Part shown: positions 41,593 through 50,290 of the stretch, one piece after another | Layout: each line of letters opens with the position of its first letter | Position numbering within the stretch: position 1 is the first letter of the stretch | DNA from: Paucibacter sp. Y2R2-4 | GTDB taxonomy: Bacteria; Pseudomonadota; Gammaproteobacteria; Burkholderiales; Burkholderiaceae_C | DNA: 64,000 bases | Direction: 5' to 3' | Assembly: GCF_025717535.1 (NCBI RefSeq) | Contig: NZ_JAJIRO010000001.1 | Coordinates: 1,364,001 to 1,428,000 of the forward strand | Made by a program: the position numbers and the translations under genes | Notes under the pieces: model-generated | Told to the model about the DNA's origin: nothing | Seen by the model: the letters and a program-made list of their open reading frames with translations, nothing else | Database searches by the model: none

Positions 41593-44235
41593 TTAGGAGG
41601 CGCGAGGCACGCGACCGGCAAGGCTGTACAGCACCAGGGACGTGCAAGCGTTACGGCGCATGGTTGGCGTGTGGCAGGCAATGAACTGCTCACCGTAGCT
41701 TTCACCGGCACCGATAAAGAGGCCGTTGGTGTCGCGGGCCTGCTCGATGGCGTTCATGCTGAAGGCACGCAACATGCGGAAGCGGGTATTGCGCGATTCG
41801 CCAATGATGATGCGCGAATCAGCCATATCCAAGCCCGGCGCCTTGGTGTTGAAGGCAGGGATGTTCTTGATGATGGCCACGCTACCGTCAGGGGCCAAGC
41901 CGTAACCCGGGCGCGAGCTGTTGGCTTGGAAGGTCTTGGCTTGGCCGAAGGCGTTGTCCACAGCACCACTCATCAGCATCATGTTGGCGGTGTAGTAGCG
42001 GTCGTTTTCAATAGTGACCTTGCGGCTACCAATGAGAGTTAGACCACGGTCGTACACATCGGCAAGGGTGTCAGGGGCGTTGCCCACATCCAGATTGAAC
42101 TTGGCCGCGTTCAGGGTGGAAGAGCCCACAACGGTAAGAGTCCAGCCACTGGTCGGGGTCTGGAGCACGCCTGCTTCGTTCACAAAGCGGAACTCGCCCA
42201 GGTTGTAGTCCATCACCCAGTAAAGGCCTGCAGATAGCGTGCCGCCGGTGTATTCGGCACGCTGCGTGCCGTTGAGCGTGATGGTGAGAGGATTCAGCGT
42301 CGAGCCGACCTGGTTGCCCTTCATGTCGAAGATGCGGCGGGGGCGGACGATGGGGAACTGCGAGGTGACAAAGATGCGGTTGGTGCCGTTGACTTGCCCG
42401 GTGAGCGTGTCGTTCAAAGGGGTCACCATGGCCTCATCGGTGGCGCGCAGGATTTCGTTTTGAATCGTGCGGTCGGTGTCTTCCGAGACGATGCGGGTGA
42501 TATTGCGCACGTTCTCTGCGACCGGCTCAAAGTCGATGGGGCTGGCTCCCAGCAGGTAGCGCATTTCATTGCTGAGCTGGAAAGCGAGCTTTTGCGGGAT
42601 GGGGCGAGCCTCTTCCGTGGTCTGGATCACGCCGGCGCGCTTGATGCCTTGCAGCTCATAGGTGCGCAACTGGGCCGTGCCTGCCGCGCTGGTGTCGCGG
42701 TAGGAATACGGGATGGTGACCACGTTGGCGAATTCATAGGTGCCCACGTCGCAGAAGTTCAGGCCCACCACCTGGTAGAGCTGCTCGCGCAGCACGGTGC
42801 GCTCGACCGAAGCCGGCACGGCGGTATCGCCAATACTGCCCACGCCGCCCGAGAGCATCTTGTGCTCTTGCGCCAGGCGGTGGCCATGCTGAGCATCGAA
42901 CTGGGCCAAAGCCTTCTCGGCAAAGGCCTTGTTCACCGCCAGCAGAGTGCCGCCGGTACGGGCAAAGCGCTCACGCTCAGACAATGTGGTGATGCCCAGG
43001 CGGCGGTCCATCTGCTCTTGCAGGGACTTGATCTGGTTGGAGCTGTCGACGCTGATGTGCACCGTGCCCTCGGGCAAGCGATAGCCCAAGCCAGCCAGCT
43101 GCACAGCGGCGCTGGTCTTGTGCGCCTGGCTCAGCATGACGGTGGCCATGCTGGTGATTTGAGCGTCGGGGGCTTCTTTGGTGACCAGGGGCGAAAGCTG
43201 ACCGATCAGGGCGGTCTTCTCGTCTTCGCTCAATACCTTGTCAGCCTGGATGGTGTCGCTCAGCAGCTTGACCTTGTTGGCCACCGTGGTGGCATCAGCA
43301 GCAGCGGCCGCAGCTTGGGCGGACAGCAAACGCTGCACTTCGTTGGCCACGCCGGTGGCATCCAGGCCGCCACCCACGGTCAGGGTGATGGGGCCGGCGC
43401 TTTGCCCAGTGGCGCTGAGCGTGCGCAGATGGGCCACCAGGGTTTCGCCGGCGGCGGCGAACGAGTCGACCACGGAGAGGCACTTGGCTTCGTCGGTACC
43501 GGCGTCAGCAAGTTGCTTCTGAGCGGCGGCGAGGATGGGGGCGATCTGCTCCAGAGTCAGACCTTGAGAGAGCAGCTTGCTCTTGAGTTGTTCGAGGTAG
43601 TTCATGGCGGATTCGAGCTCCAGGGATTTGATGAGGGTGGGATGCACGGCCAGCTTGGTGGCCGGGTTGGTGGTCTCGCCTTCACTGAGGCGCACCGGGT
43701 CCAGGTGTTTGATGACAGGTCGGGTGGTGAGGCCAGCACCTAACAGCACGCATCCACGCACCGGGCCGCCTTCGTTGTCACTCCAGGCCTCATGAAACTC
43801 TGCGCTGAGGTAAGCGAATCCACGCTTGCGAACGGCTTCAATCCCGAAGTCCGTCCACTCAACCAGGGCTCTGAGCTTGTTGCCCTCCACCGCCAGCTGC
43901 AGCACTTTGGCTGCGGCGCCGTTGGAGGGTTTGTGGTCTACATCAATGAATACATCTTGCCCTTGCACACCCGCTTTGAAGTTGGCCACCATCTGGGCCA
44001 GCATGTAGGGGGTGATATCAAAGGTGCCATAGCGCGGATCTGTGAAGGTACCCGTGCGGGTGACAGTGACCCAGCTTGACCGCGCCCCTTCTGATAGTTC
44101 CACCGGTACCGAGAGAAAGCGCACGCGCTCAGGCGCCGCACCTTCTGACAAAAAGAAGTGGCGCGCCGGCCTTGCCAGCTGGCGCGCCAGAAACCCGGCG
44201 AAGGGAGAAGGAGATGGCTTCATAGTGGCGCCCAT
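41593..44235 (-). CDS. Protease-scaffold-major capsid fusion protein
   Basis: An 880-residue polypeptide combining three morphogenetic functions. A prohead protease domain of the Mu gpI type covers about 40-195 (VTRTGTFTDPRYGTFDITPYML, VDHKPSNGAAAKV, GAGLTTRPVIKHL); a helical scaffold-like middle spans about 205-440; the capsid subunit follows from about 440 to the end (TTEEARPIPQKLAFQLSNEMRYL, ESRNTRFRMLRAFSMNAIE). The protease would cleave the scaffold from the capsid domain during head maturation. Fusion in a single gene is uncommon. An alternative start is 44223. Confidence 0.78.
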   Translation of the reverse strand: MGATMKPSPSPFAGFLARQLARPARHFFLSEGAAPERVRFLSVPVELSEGARSSWVTVTRTGTFTDPRYGTFDITPYMLAQMVANFKAGVQGQDVFIDVDHKPSNGAAAKVLQLAVEGNKLRALVEWTDFGIEAVRKRGFAYLSAEFHEAWSDNEGGPVRGCVLLGAGLTTRPVIKHLDPVRLSEGETTNPATKLAVHPTLIKSLELESAMNYLEQLKSKLLSQGLTLEQIAPILAAAQKQLADAGTDEAKCLSVVDSFAAAGETLVAHLRTLSATGQSAGPITLTVGGGLDATGVANEVQRLLSAQAAAAAADATTVANKVKLLSDTIQADKVLSEDEKTALIGQLSPLVTKEAPDAQITSMATVMLSQAHKTSAAVQLAGLGYRLPEGTVHISVDSSNQIKSLQEQMDRRLGITTLSERERFARTGGTLLAVNKAFAEKALAQFDAQHGHRLAQEHKMLSGGVGSIGDTAVPASVERTVLREQLYQVVGLNFCDVGTYEFANVVTIPYSYRDTSAAGTAQLRTYELQGIKRAGVIQTTEEARPIPQKLAFQLSNEMRYLLGASPIDFEPVAENVRNITRIVSEDTDRTIQNEILRATDEAMVTPLNDTLTGQVNGTNRIFVTSQFPIVRPRRIFDMKGNQVGSTLNPLTITLNGTQRAEYTGGTLSAGLYWVMDYNLGEFRFVNEAGVLQTPTSGWTLTVVGSSTLNAAKFNLDVGNAPDTLADVYDRGLTLIGSRKVTIENDRYYTANMMLMSGAVDNAFGQAKTFQANSSRPGYGLAPDGSVAIIKNIPAFNTKAPGLDMADSRIIIGESRNTRFRMLRAFSMNAIEQARDTNGLFIGAGESYGEQFIACHTPTMRRNACTSLVLYSLAGRVPRAS

Positions 44236-44278
44236 CTTCAGGCGCCACGCTTGACATTTGCAGCCGCTAGACAGAGCC

Positions 44279-45565
44279 CTAAGCGGGGCTCGGTTTGCCG
44301 TTTTGCAGCTCGGTTTTGCGGGCGCTGGAGAAGCTGGTGCCGAGCCAGTAACCCGTCAGCCCAGTGAGCACGCCAGTGATCACGCTGGCCACCACCATGG
44401 AGCGCACCTCAGCAGAAAAGCCCGGCTGGGTGAGCACAGCCCAGGCGGTGAAGTACACCAAAGGCAACAGAGCGCCAGACACCCACAGGGCTGGATTGAG
44501 CCATGGTTTGGCGCCAGCAGCTGCAGCTTCGGCGGCGGCCTGGCGCGCGGCAAGGATGCCGCTGCTGTCAGGGGTGATCTCATACCAAATCGACTGCACG
44601 GCGTTGTTGACGGCCTGCAGCGTGCCGGGATCGGCCGTCTTGAGTGTCTCGATGAGGTCTTGCTCATTGCGGGCGCCGGTGGCGTCTTTGGCGGCCTGCA
44701 CCACCAGCTCGGCAGCGCGGGCATTGCGCTCGGTCACGGCTGAGCTGCCAAACAAACGGATCAGCGAGGGCACGGCTTGTGCCACCGCCTCAAAGGCGAG
44801 CGGAAGAAAGGCGGACATGGCGGGTAGCCTCCAGGGTGTTGACTCGGCCGGCGGCGCTGGCTCAGGGTCAGGGTGCTGAGGGGGTGGAAGAGCGGGTGAT
44901 GGGGTCAGCATCTCAGGGGCTGGTGTGGGCAATGGCGCATCACTTGCCTCCAAGGCCTCGGGCTCGGAATCTAGTAATACCGCCGTCAGCTGTCGCAGCA
45001 AACGCAGGCGATCGTCTTGGCCATTCAGCCCGCCATTGATAGCCCGGGTGATGGCGTCAAACTGGCAAGCGTCAGCCAGTGCATTCAATCCATGTTGAGC
45101 CCAGTACTCCCCTGCCGAGTACGCCGCCCAGATTGGCTCGGCCAGGCGCAAAGGATCGGCCTCAAAGTCGGGGACAGTCAGGCCTGGGCAGCGCAGGCGC
45201 AGCCAGTCACGCATCTGCGCATGATTGAAGCGGCCGGTGACTTGAATCAGCCCATGGCCCCGAAACTTTGCCCCGTCACCGGGCTGGGTGTTGCCCAGGT
45301 CGTAAGCCAAGCTGTTGATCTTGTGCCCACGGAGCCAAGGCGCGCTAGGGGCGCGCTCATAGCGGCGCTGCGCAACGGTCGGGCCCCAGATCTCAGTGGT
45401 GAACTGCAGGCGGGCAGACTCATGCAGGATCTGAGCAAGAAACGCCGCCTGGCGGCCTGAAGTATTGATCTCATAGAGTTGCAATACCGGTTGAAGGAGC
45501 GGCACCCACTTGCTGGCTAGAGGCTCAGGTATACCAATCAGGCGCAGGAGTTTGAAGAGGTCCAT
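44279..45565 (-). CDS. GH19 endolysin fused to 3TM-type holin domain
   Basis: A 428-residue lysis protein. The N-terminal glycoside hydrolase family 19 domain (about 1-200) contains the catalytic Glu in ILHESARLQFTTE and the FRGHGLIQVTG loop. A Pro-rich linker (about 205-240) leads to a C-terminal domain like the 3TM holins (FEAVAQAVPSLIRLFG...) with three hydrophobic segments (residues about 340-420: PALWVSGALLPLVYFTAWAV, VVASVITGVLTGLTGYWLG). Both lysis functions would then be in one chain. TTG 45574 is an alternative start. Confidence 0.75.
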   Translation of the reverse strand: MDLFKLLRLIGIPEPLASKWVPLLQPVLQLYEINTSGRQAAFLAQILHESARLQFTTEIWGPTVAQRRYERAPSAPWLRGHKINSLAYDLGNTQPGDGAKFRGHGLIQVTGRFNHAQMRDWLRLRCPGLTVPDFEADPLRLAEPIWAAYSAGEYWAQHGLNALADACQFDAITRAINGGLNGQDDRLRLLRQLTAVLLDSEPEALEASDAPLPTPAPEMLTPSPALPPPQHPDPEPAPPAESTPWRLPAMSAFLPLAFEAVAQAVPSLIRLFGSSAVTERNARAAELVVQAAKDATGARNEQDLIETLKTADPGTLQAVNNAVQSIWYEITPDSSGILAARQAAAEAAAAGAKPWLNPALWVSGALLPLVYFTAWAVLTQPGFSAEVRSMVVASVITGVLTGLTGYWLGTSFSSARKTELQNGKPSPA

Positions 45566-45570
45566 AGCGA

Positions 45571-45882
45571 TCAAAATCGAGAGGGGCCAAGGTGGCGCAG
45601 TTTGACCACGCCACCTTCTATCGTGAACTCACAGCGCTGTTTCTTGCGATCAGCCTCTATGCGAGTCACGCCGCATTCCTGCACCACCTTGAGCAGCAGA
45701 TCTCTCCACTGATCACGGGAGATATCGCCCCGCTTCGACAAGGTTCCGTGGATCAGCACCGAGTCCGGATGGCTGGGGCTGATTAGGGCGATCGCTTCAT
45801 AGGGATCGCCATAGACAAGCCCTGGCCCTAGATGGCGAGCCACGTAGGCAACCGGGGTTAGCACGGGCTGTAGATGCCACAT
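45571..45882 (-). CDS. Conserved hypothetical phage protein
   Basis: A 103-residue protein (SVLIHGTLSKRGDISRDQWRDLLLKVVQECGVTRIEADRKKQRCEF) upstream of the endolysin. The fold looks like a small alpha/beta domain. Two bases before its end the endolysin frame begins. Unassigned. Confidence 0.6.
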   Translation of the reverse strand: MWHLQPVLTPVAYVARHLGPGLVYGDPYEAIALISPSHPDSVLIHGTLSKRGDISRDQWRDLLLKVVQECGVTRIEADRKKQRCEFTIEGGVVKLRHLGPSRF

Positions 45883-45915
45883 GATGCGAGGCGGCGAGGG
45901 TGGTGATGCTGAGAG

Positions 45916-46128
45916 TTAGGCTTGGCTTGCTGGAGCGTCAGCGCCCTTTTCTTCAATCACGACGCGCCGCGTGCTGGTCAAGTACTGCTCGGTGATCTGG
46001 CAGGGATTGTTGATCTGCACAGAGCCCGGCTGATCAATCCACTGGCCCTCGGCGTTCTTGTGTTGCACGGTGACGCGCACCGGCCAGTTGCTGGTGTCGG
46101 CGTTCTCGATGCGGACTTGCTTGGTCAT
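45916..46128 (-). CDS. Hypothetical beta-rich protein
   Basis: A 70-residue protein (VRIENADTSNWPVRVTVQHKNAEGQWI...VVIEEKG), all beta in appearance, of the size and type of small phage structural proteins. Unassigned. Confidence 0.6.
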   Translation of the reverse strand: MTKQVRIENADTSNWPVRVTVQHKNAEGQWIDQPGSVQINNPCQITEQYLTSTRRVVIEEKGADAPASQA

Positions 46129-46245
46129 GATTTGCCTTCGTTTTTACGAGTTGGAAATAGGCGGGCGGGTTGGAGGTGTATCCACTTAGCCACCTTGGTG
46201 CATTCGCGCGACCAGGCAGACCGTCCCATTGAGTTTTTCTAGCCC

Positions 46246-46509
46246 CACCGGCAGGGTCTTGGAAGTTAGGCTCGTCCGAGGGACAATGGACGCTTGTGAA
46301 CGCGCAGTGCTGATGCGCAAATATCAATCGCGGATGAAAGCACCAGAGCCGAGGGCGACGACGAAAAGGTGGCCAGTCCGAGGGTGACGTAAAACGCCCA
46401 GCCGCGAGAAACACCGAAGCCGGAGATCAGCACCGGCCACAACCTCAGAGCCAGCACAAGCTGGCTTTGTTGTTTTTGGAGCGCTTTCATAGTCACCGGC
46501 AGGGTCTTG
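46246..46509. repeat. Direct repeat pair CACCGGCAGGGTCTTG
   Basis: Identical 16-base copies at 46246-46261 and 46494-46509 flank the small membrane-protein gene, 248 bases apart. Suggests that this gene was duplicated or inserted by recombination. Confidence 0.7.
46266..46490 (-). CDS. Small membrane protein
   Basis: A 74-residue protein with two hydrophobic segments (LVLALRLWPVLISGFG and WAFYVTLGLATFSSS...ALVLSSAI). No strong ribosome-binding site. It is flanked by a 16-base direct repeat (46246-46261, 46494-46509), which lowers trust in the annotated limits. Could be a lysis or membrane cargo protein. Confidence 0.5.
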   Translation of the reverse strand: MKALQKQQSQLVLALRLWPVLISGFGVSRGWAFYVTLGLATFSSSPSALVLSSAIDICASALRVHKRPLSLGRA

Positions 46510-46512
46510 AAA

Positions 46513-48453
46513 TCAGGCGTAGCAGCCAACTGTCGGAGCTGTGAGCAGCATCGGCTTGCCTTCAATGTCTCGGGTGTATTGCATGGTTACACCGTTCTCG
46601 ACGTAGGTCAGCGTAGGCACTCCCTTGCCGCGCAGCGCCGATCCAACCAGGGGGCGGCCAACATCATCAAGAGCGCACTTATTGATGTTTATGCCGTTGT
46701 GGTTTTGTCCTGCTTGGCAGTTCGAGTCCGCGCCCCCAACCATCGCCGCCTTATGAGATGCAAGATCAAACTTGGGGTTGCTTTGGTTCAGCGATGACAG
46801 TGCGCCGCTACCGATCATGTAGTAGTTGCTATTGCCGCTGATACCGGTGTACGACTGCAGGCACAGCGCTGTCTGAGACGCCCCCTCTTGACCGTCCACG
46901 AGGTACAAGTTGTTGCTGTGCTCAATGGTCGGGTTAGTCGCGTAGTTGTTGGCTGTGTACCCGCCTTGCATACCGCCCGAAACGTTCAGGTCACGCAACC
47001 ACCGGAATGTGTTGTTATGCACTTTCAGACCCGTGCCGCTGACGAGCGCCCAGCCGCGCACGGGCATGTCCACGCCCAGATTGAACGCGAACTCGTTGTT
47101 GATGTTTTTTGTGTTGGTGCTGTCGAATGTTTCCGACTGCGTGGCGAGGCCCGCACTCCAGAAAGCGCAGCCCGCCACACCCGAACCCATCTGCCGGATC
47201 GAGCCCTGTGGGTCGCTGTAGCCGATGTTGTACCGAGCCTTCAAGTTCGACACCGAAGACCACAGTTCTGCAATTGAGGCGCCGCCAGGATTGCGACTCC
47301 TGCAGCTCTGAAGCAGGGCCCCGTTGATGTACGAAAACTCGTAAGCGTTGTTGATGCAGTTATAGGCGTAGTTATTGGTGACCGTGAGGTTGGTCATTCG
47401 CGCACCATCGTCTCGCCCGTAGAACAGGAAAGCGTCGTTTGCCCGGTTTTCGACCGCGCTGTCCACGCCCGCGTTCCCGGCGATGCAGCCCGACACGGTT
47501 ATGCCGTCTGCAGCATTGCCCATCGCAACAACAGAGAAGGAAGTGTTGCGTCCACCAATGGTGTGCAGACCCATGATCTGCACGTTGCCCGACACACCGC
47601 CGTCATCAAACACGCCTAACCGCAGCGCATTGGGCAGGTATGCGTTGATTTCCACCTGCCCCAAATTCGGGTCTTCGTTACTGAATGGTCGAATGATGAC
47701 CGTCAGGGTTCCAGCCGAGTAGCTGGTGAACATGGTTCCGCCGCTGCTGGCCTTTACGGCATTGGCGCTCAGTAGGCGCAGCAAGCGCGCATTATTCTGA
47801 AAAACGTCGACCTCACCGGAGCCCTGGTTCGCAAGACCTGTGATGGCGATTCCGTATGTGCCGTCGCCAAGCGAATTCCAGTCTTTGCGCACCGCATTGG
47901 CTGAAATGATCGGCAGGCGGGGGTTGTCGCCGTAGGGCACGATGCGGAAATACCCGCCGTCGTATGTCATGCCGCCCACGCCGCCGTTCGACTGCAAGTC
48001 CAACATGCCACGGTAAACAGAGCCGCGCTTCATGCCCAGGGTGGTTTTATTCTTGCGGCCTTTGGCAAAAGTAGGGATCTGTGGAATCTGAAAGGGCGAA
48101 CCGAAAGTACCGCTGCCATCCACCATCGCACTTGGATCGCAAAAATGGGTGCAGGGGTACTCGGCTGTGAATGCCAGGTGGGCAGCCCGAATTTCTTTGG
48201 TGACTAGGGCTGCTGTCTGCAGCGCTAGGTCAGGAGTCCACATATTGAGCAGATTCCCAGAACCTGCCACGATAGATTGCAAACGGGGCTCATTCAGCGA
48301 TCCACTTACTGGGTCAAAGTTGACGGCCACCCGAAGAGGTGGCAACCCAGGTGCGGCGCCGTCTTCAACCCATGTGCCCTCACCTGGCTGGAGCAACTCA
48401 CCGCCAATGACGCGAGGGCCGCTCGCCTTGTTCTCCACCCAGACCTTGGCCAT
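46513..48453 (-). CDS. Tail spike / right-handed beta-helix protein
   Basis: A 646-residue protein. A short N-terminal attachment segment (KVWVENKASGPRVIGGELLQPGEGTWVEDG) is followed by a long beta-helix pattern of short G/N-rich repeats (about 110-560: GVFDDGGVSGNVQIMGLHTIGG, NAYEFSYINGALLQSCRSRN), as in pectate-lyase-like phage spikes and polysaccharide depolymerases. It may bind or cut capsule or O-antigen. ATG 48453 has GGAG upstream. The gene is less GC-rich than the structural genes beside it. Confidence 0.75.
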   Translation of the reverse strand: MAKVWVENKASGPRVIGGELLQPGEGTWVEDGAAPGLPPLRVAVNFDPVSGSLNEPRLQSIVAGSGNLLNMWTPDLALQTAALVTKEIRAAHLAFTAEYPCTHFCDPSAMVDGSGTFGSPFQIPQIPTFAKGRKNKTTLGMKRGSVYRGMLDLQSNGGVGGMTYDGGYFRIVPYGDNPRLPIISANAVRKDWNSLGDGTYGIAITGLANQGSGEVDVFQNNARLLRLLSANAVKASSGGTMFTSYSAGTLTVIIRPFSNEDPNLGQVEINAYLPNALRLGVFDDGGVSGNVQIMGLHTIGGRNTSFSVVAMGNAADGITVSGCIAGNAGVDSAVENRANDAFLFYGRDDGARMTNLTVTNNYAYNCINNAYEFSYINGALLQSCRSRNPGGASIAELWSSVSNLKARYNIGYSDPQGSIRQMGSGVAGCAFWSAGLATQSETFDSTNTKNINNEFAFNLGVDMPVRGWALVSGTGLKVHNNTFRWLRDLNVSGGMQGGYTANNYATNPTIEHSNNLYLVDGQEGASQTALCLQSYTGISGNSNYYMIGSGALSSLNQSNPKFDLASHKAAMVGGADSNCQAGQNHNGININKCALDDVGRPLVGSALRGKGVPTLTYVENGVTMQYTRDIEGKPMLLTAPTVGCYA

Positions 48454-48699
48454 AACAATCTCCAGCAACAGTAAAGGGCACGAAAGTGCCGCCGCTGCTA
48501 GAGATTGGAGAGGTTATGCCCGGACATTTGCAGCCGGCAGGGCAACCCCGAAAAGCGCCGTTTTGGTTCGCAGTTAGCTCAAGACGCCCGCGAAAGGCCC
48601 GTAAAATCTAGGCCGCACGCAAAACCACCCGCCCGGTTGGCTCCATCCATTCACTCCGCGTAATCGTCAATGTGGCGGTTCGCAGCAAGCGCGAAACGG

Positions 48700-48707
48700 G
48701 GAGCCAA
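48700..48707 (+). other. Putative attR core (GGAGCCAA)
   Basis: Matches the tRNA-Asn 3' end plus A, lies 13 bases before a tRNA-style terminator, and precedes the first host gene. An inverted copy (TTGGCTCC) lies at 48637-48644 inside the prophage arm. Confidence 0.5.
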
Positions 48708-48713
48708 ATGAAG

Positions 48714-48745
48714 AAGCCCTGATGCGCAAGCATCGGGGCTTTTTT
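48714..48745 (+). terminator. Rho-independent terminator, probably that of tRNA-Asn
   Basis: A 12-bp stem (AAGCCCTGATGC / GCATCGGGGCTT, one G-T pair) with loop GCAA and a T6 tail. No gene on the + strand ends just before it in the present arrangement. Joined to the tRNA through the attachment core, it would sit about 15 bases after the CCA end. Confidence 0.85.
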
Positions 48746-48779
48746 CATGGCGTCCACCTAGCCCTGCCTCCATTCACCC

Positions 48780-49169
48780 ATGAAGCCACTCATTCGATTG
48801 TTCTTTCGCACGCTGCGCCTGCTGCTTGGCCCCGTGATGCTTTTGAAAGAACGCCTGACGCGCCCTCAGGGCCTGCAACGTCAGCCTGCAGAACAAGCCC
48901 GTATTGATCGCGAGTGCGAAGGCCTGGTCTTGTATCAATTCAAGACTTGCCCGTTTTGTATCAGGGTCAGGCAAGAAATCCATCGCCTGTCATTGCCCAT
49001 CCCATTGCTGGACGCACAACACAACGCACAACACCGCGCCGAGCTGCTGCAAGCCACAGGCGCGAGCAAAGTGCCTTGCTTGCGGATTCGCGATGCCAAC
49101 GGTCAATCACAGTGGTTGAGCGAATCCAAGGCCATCAATGCCTACTTGCAAGGACGCTTCGCCAATTGA
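48780..49169 (+). CDS. Glutaredoxin family protein with N-terminal membrane helix
   Basis: A 129-residue protein. The first 25 residues are hydrophobic and basic (IRLFFRTLRLLLGPVMLL), followed by a glutaredoxin fold with CPFC at about residues 57-60 and a conserved VPCL turn and S.AI..YL end. Probably a membrane-anchored thiol-disulphide enzyme. First host gene after the prophage. Confidence 0.82.
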   Translation: MKPLIRLFFRTLRLLLGPVMLLKERLTRPQGLQRQPAEQARIDRECEGLVLYQFKTCPFCIRVRQEIHRLSLPIPLLDAQHNAQHRAELLQATGASKVPCLRIRDANGQSQWLSESKAINAYLQGRFAN

Positions 49170-49227
49170 AGTTGATCGCGTCAAGTCGATACTGCGGTCG
49201 GCACTAGCACCGCGCAAGTACAAACAA

Positions 49228-49262
49228 AAATGCCCTGCTCGCCGATTGCGACCAGGGCATTT
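49228..49262 (-). terminator. Terminator of bfd
   Basis: Stem AAATGCCCTG / CAGGGCATTT with a 15-base loop; on the - strand it is followed by TTTTTG. Confidence 0.75.
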
Positions 49263-49297
49263 GCATTTCTAGCGTCGCGGGAACAACTACGGCCGCA

Positions 49298-49537
49298 TCA
49301 AGTTCCGAAAATGGCGATTGGGCTCACCGTTGGGGCGGCGCATGCCCCAGGGCAAGCCGAACAAGCCGACTGCTTCAGCATGGCCTCTTCAAAGACTTCG
49401 CGGGCGCAGTCATGGCAGCAACCGCAGGCCGAGGCCACGCCGGTTTCATCTTGCAGCAAATCAAAATTGAGAATACCACCCTCAACCTGGCGGCGGATGT
49501 CGCGATCTGAAACTCGGCGGCAAAGACAAACAATCAT
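49298..49537 (-). CDS. bfd: Bacterioferritin-associated ferredoxin
   Basis: A 79-residue [2Fe-2S] protein with ligands Cys4, Cys6, Cys38 and Cys41 (CLC and CGCC, the Bfd spacing). It reduces haem in bacterioferritin to release iron. A Fur-like site lies upstream at 49593-49605, consistent with expression under iron limitation, and bfr is the next gene on the same strand. Confidence 0.92.
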   Translation of the reverse strand: MIVCLCRRVSDRDIRRQVEGGILNFDLLQDETGVASACGCCHDCAREVFEEAMLKQSACSACPGACAAPTVSPIAIFGT

Positions 49538-49592
49538 GTTCGGACAGATGGAAACGCGCTCTTTTTGAGCACGCTCTCACTTTATCGCAAAC

Positions 49593-49605
49593 GAGAATGT
49601 TTCTC
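49593..49605. promoter_or_regulatory. Fur-like operator before bfd
   Basis: GAGAATGTTTCTC, an inverted GAGAA/TTCTC pair within AT-richer DNA 55 bases upstream of the bfd start. Similar in type to beta-proteobacterial Fur boxes. Confidence 0.5.
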
Positions 49606-49638
49606 AATACTGTTCGCAACAAGCCCTTGTGAGGCTGC

Positions 49639-49667
49639 GGGGCTTGCCTTGCGCCTCCGCAAGCCCC
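49639..49667 (-). terminator. Strong hairpin after bfr
   Basis: GGGGCTTGC pairs perfectly with GCAAGCCCC around an 11-base loop just after the bfr stop. No T-run follows, so termination is only probable. Confidence 0.45.
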
Positions 49668-49676
49668 ACTACCAGA

Positions 49677-50156
49677 TCAAGAAGCCGAATCGCCCATCTG
49701 CGATTGCAACCAGTTCTGCTCACCCACCTGGGCGACCAAGCCGATCTGCGTTTCCAAGTGGTCGATATGGTCTTCAGTGTCTTTCAGGATGCTGCCCAGC
49801 ACATCGCGAGAAACAAAGTCCCGCACGCTTTCGCAATAGGCCATGGCCTCCTTCAAGCCCGGCTGTGAGCCTGCCTCGAGCTTCAAATCGCAATGCAGCA
49901 CTTCCACTGCGGACTCGCCGATATAGAGCTTGCCCAGGTCCTGCAGATTCGGTAGGCCCTCAAGCATCAGGATGCGGTCCATCAGCTTGTCGGCATGCTT
50001 CATTTCTTCAATGGACTCATCGTGCTCATGCTTGGCCAACTTCTCAAAGCCCCAGCTCTTCAACATGCGGTAATGCAGGAAGTACTGATTGATGGCCGTC
50101 AATTCAATCTTTAGTTGCGCATTCAGGTATTCCAGAACCTTGGCATCGCCCTTCAT
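49677..50156 (-). CDS. bfr: Bacterioferritin
   Basis: A 159-residue iron-storage protein. Ferroxidase ligands Glu18, Glu51, His54, Glu94, Glu127 and His130 and the haem-ligand Met52 fit the family. ATG 50156 has GGAG upstream and normal family length; a longer in-frame extension is not supported. Divergent to hemP with a Fur-like site between. Confidence 0.93.
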   Translation of the reverse strand: MKGDAKVLEYLNAQLKIELTAINQYFLHYRMLKSWGFEKLAKHEHDESIEEMKHADKLMDRILMLEGLPNLQDLGKLYIGESAVEVLHCDLKLEAGSQPGLKEAMAYCESVRDFVSRDVLGSILKDTEDHIDHLETQIGLVAQVGEQNWLQSQMGDSAS

Positions 50157-50290
50157 CTCGCTCTCCTTTTTGTCATTCAACAGCATCGATTGTGAATGGC
50201 TCCGCGCGGCGCTGGCGCAAATCCGCAAATATTGAGTCGGCATAGGAAGCGTTCGCATGCACGCCAAAGGCCTGCATCAAAATCATTGCC

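Larger units (their letters stand above)
83..48707. mobile_element. Lambda-like (siphoviral) prophage integrated at tRNA-Asn
   Basis: A near-complete temperate phage genome of about 48.6 kb: integrases, regulators, primase-helicase, terminase, portal, capsid, tail tube, tape measure, tail tip, endolysin and holin are all present without obvious frameshifts or stops, apart from one apparently programmed frameshift. The left edge is the tRNA-Asn 3' end. The right edge is placed at the only matching GGAGCCAA near a tRNA-type terminator, just before host genes start at 48780. A lambda-type tape-measure protein suggests a long flexible tail. The exact ends are inferred from an 8-bp repeat and are therefore less certain than the overall call. 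Confidence 0.9.
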
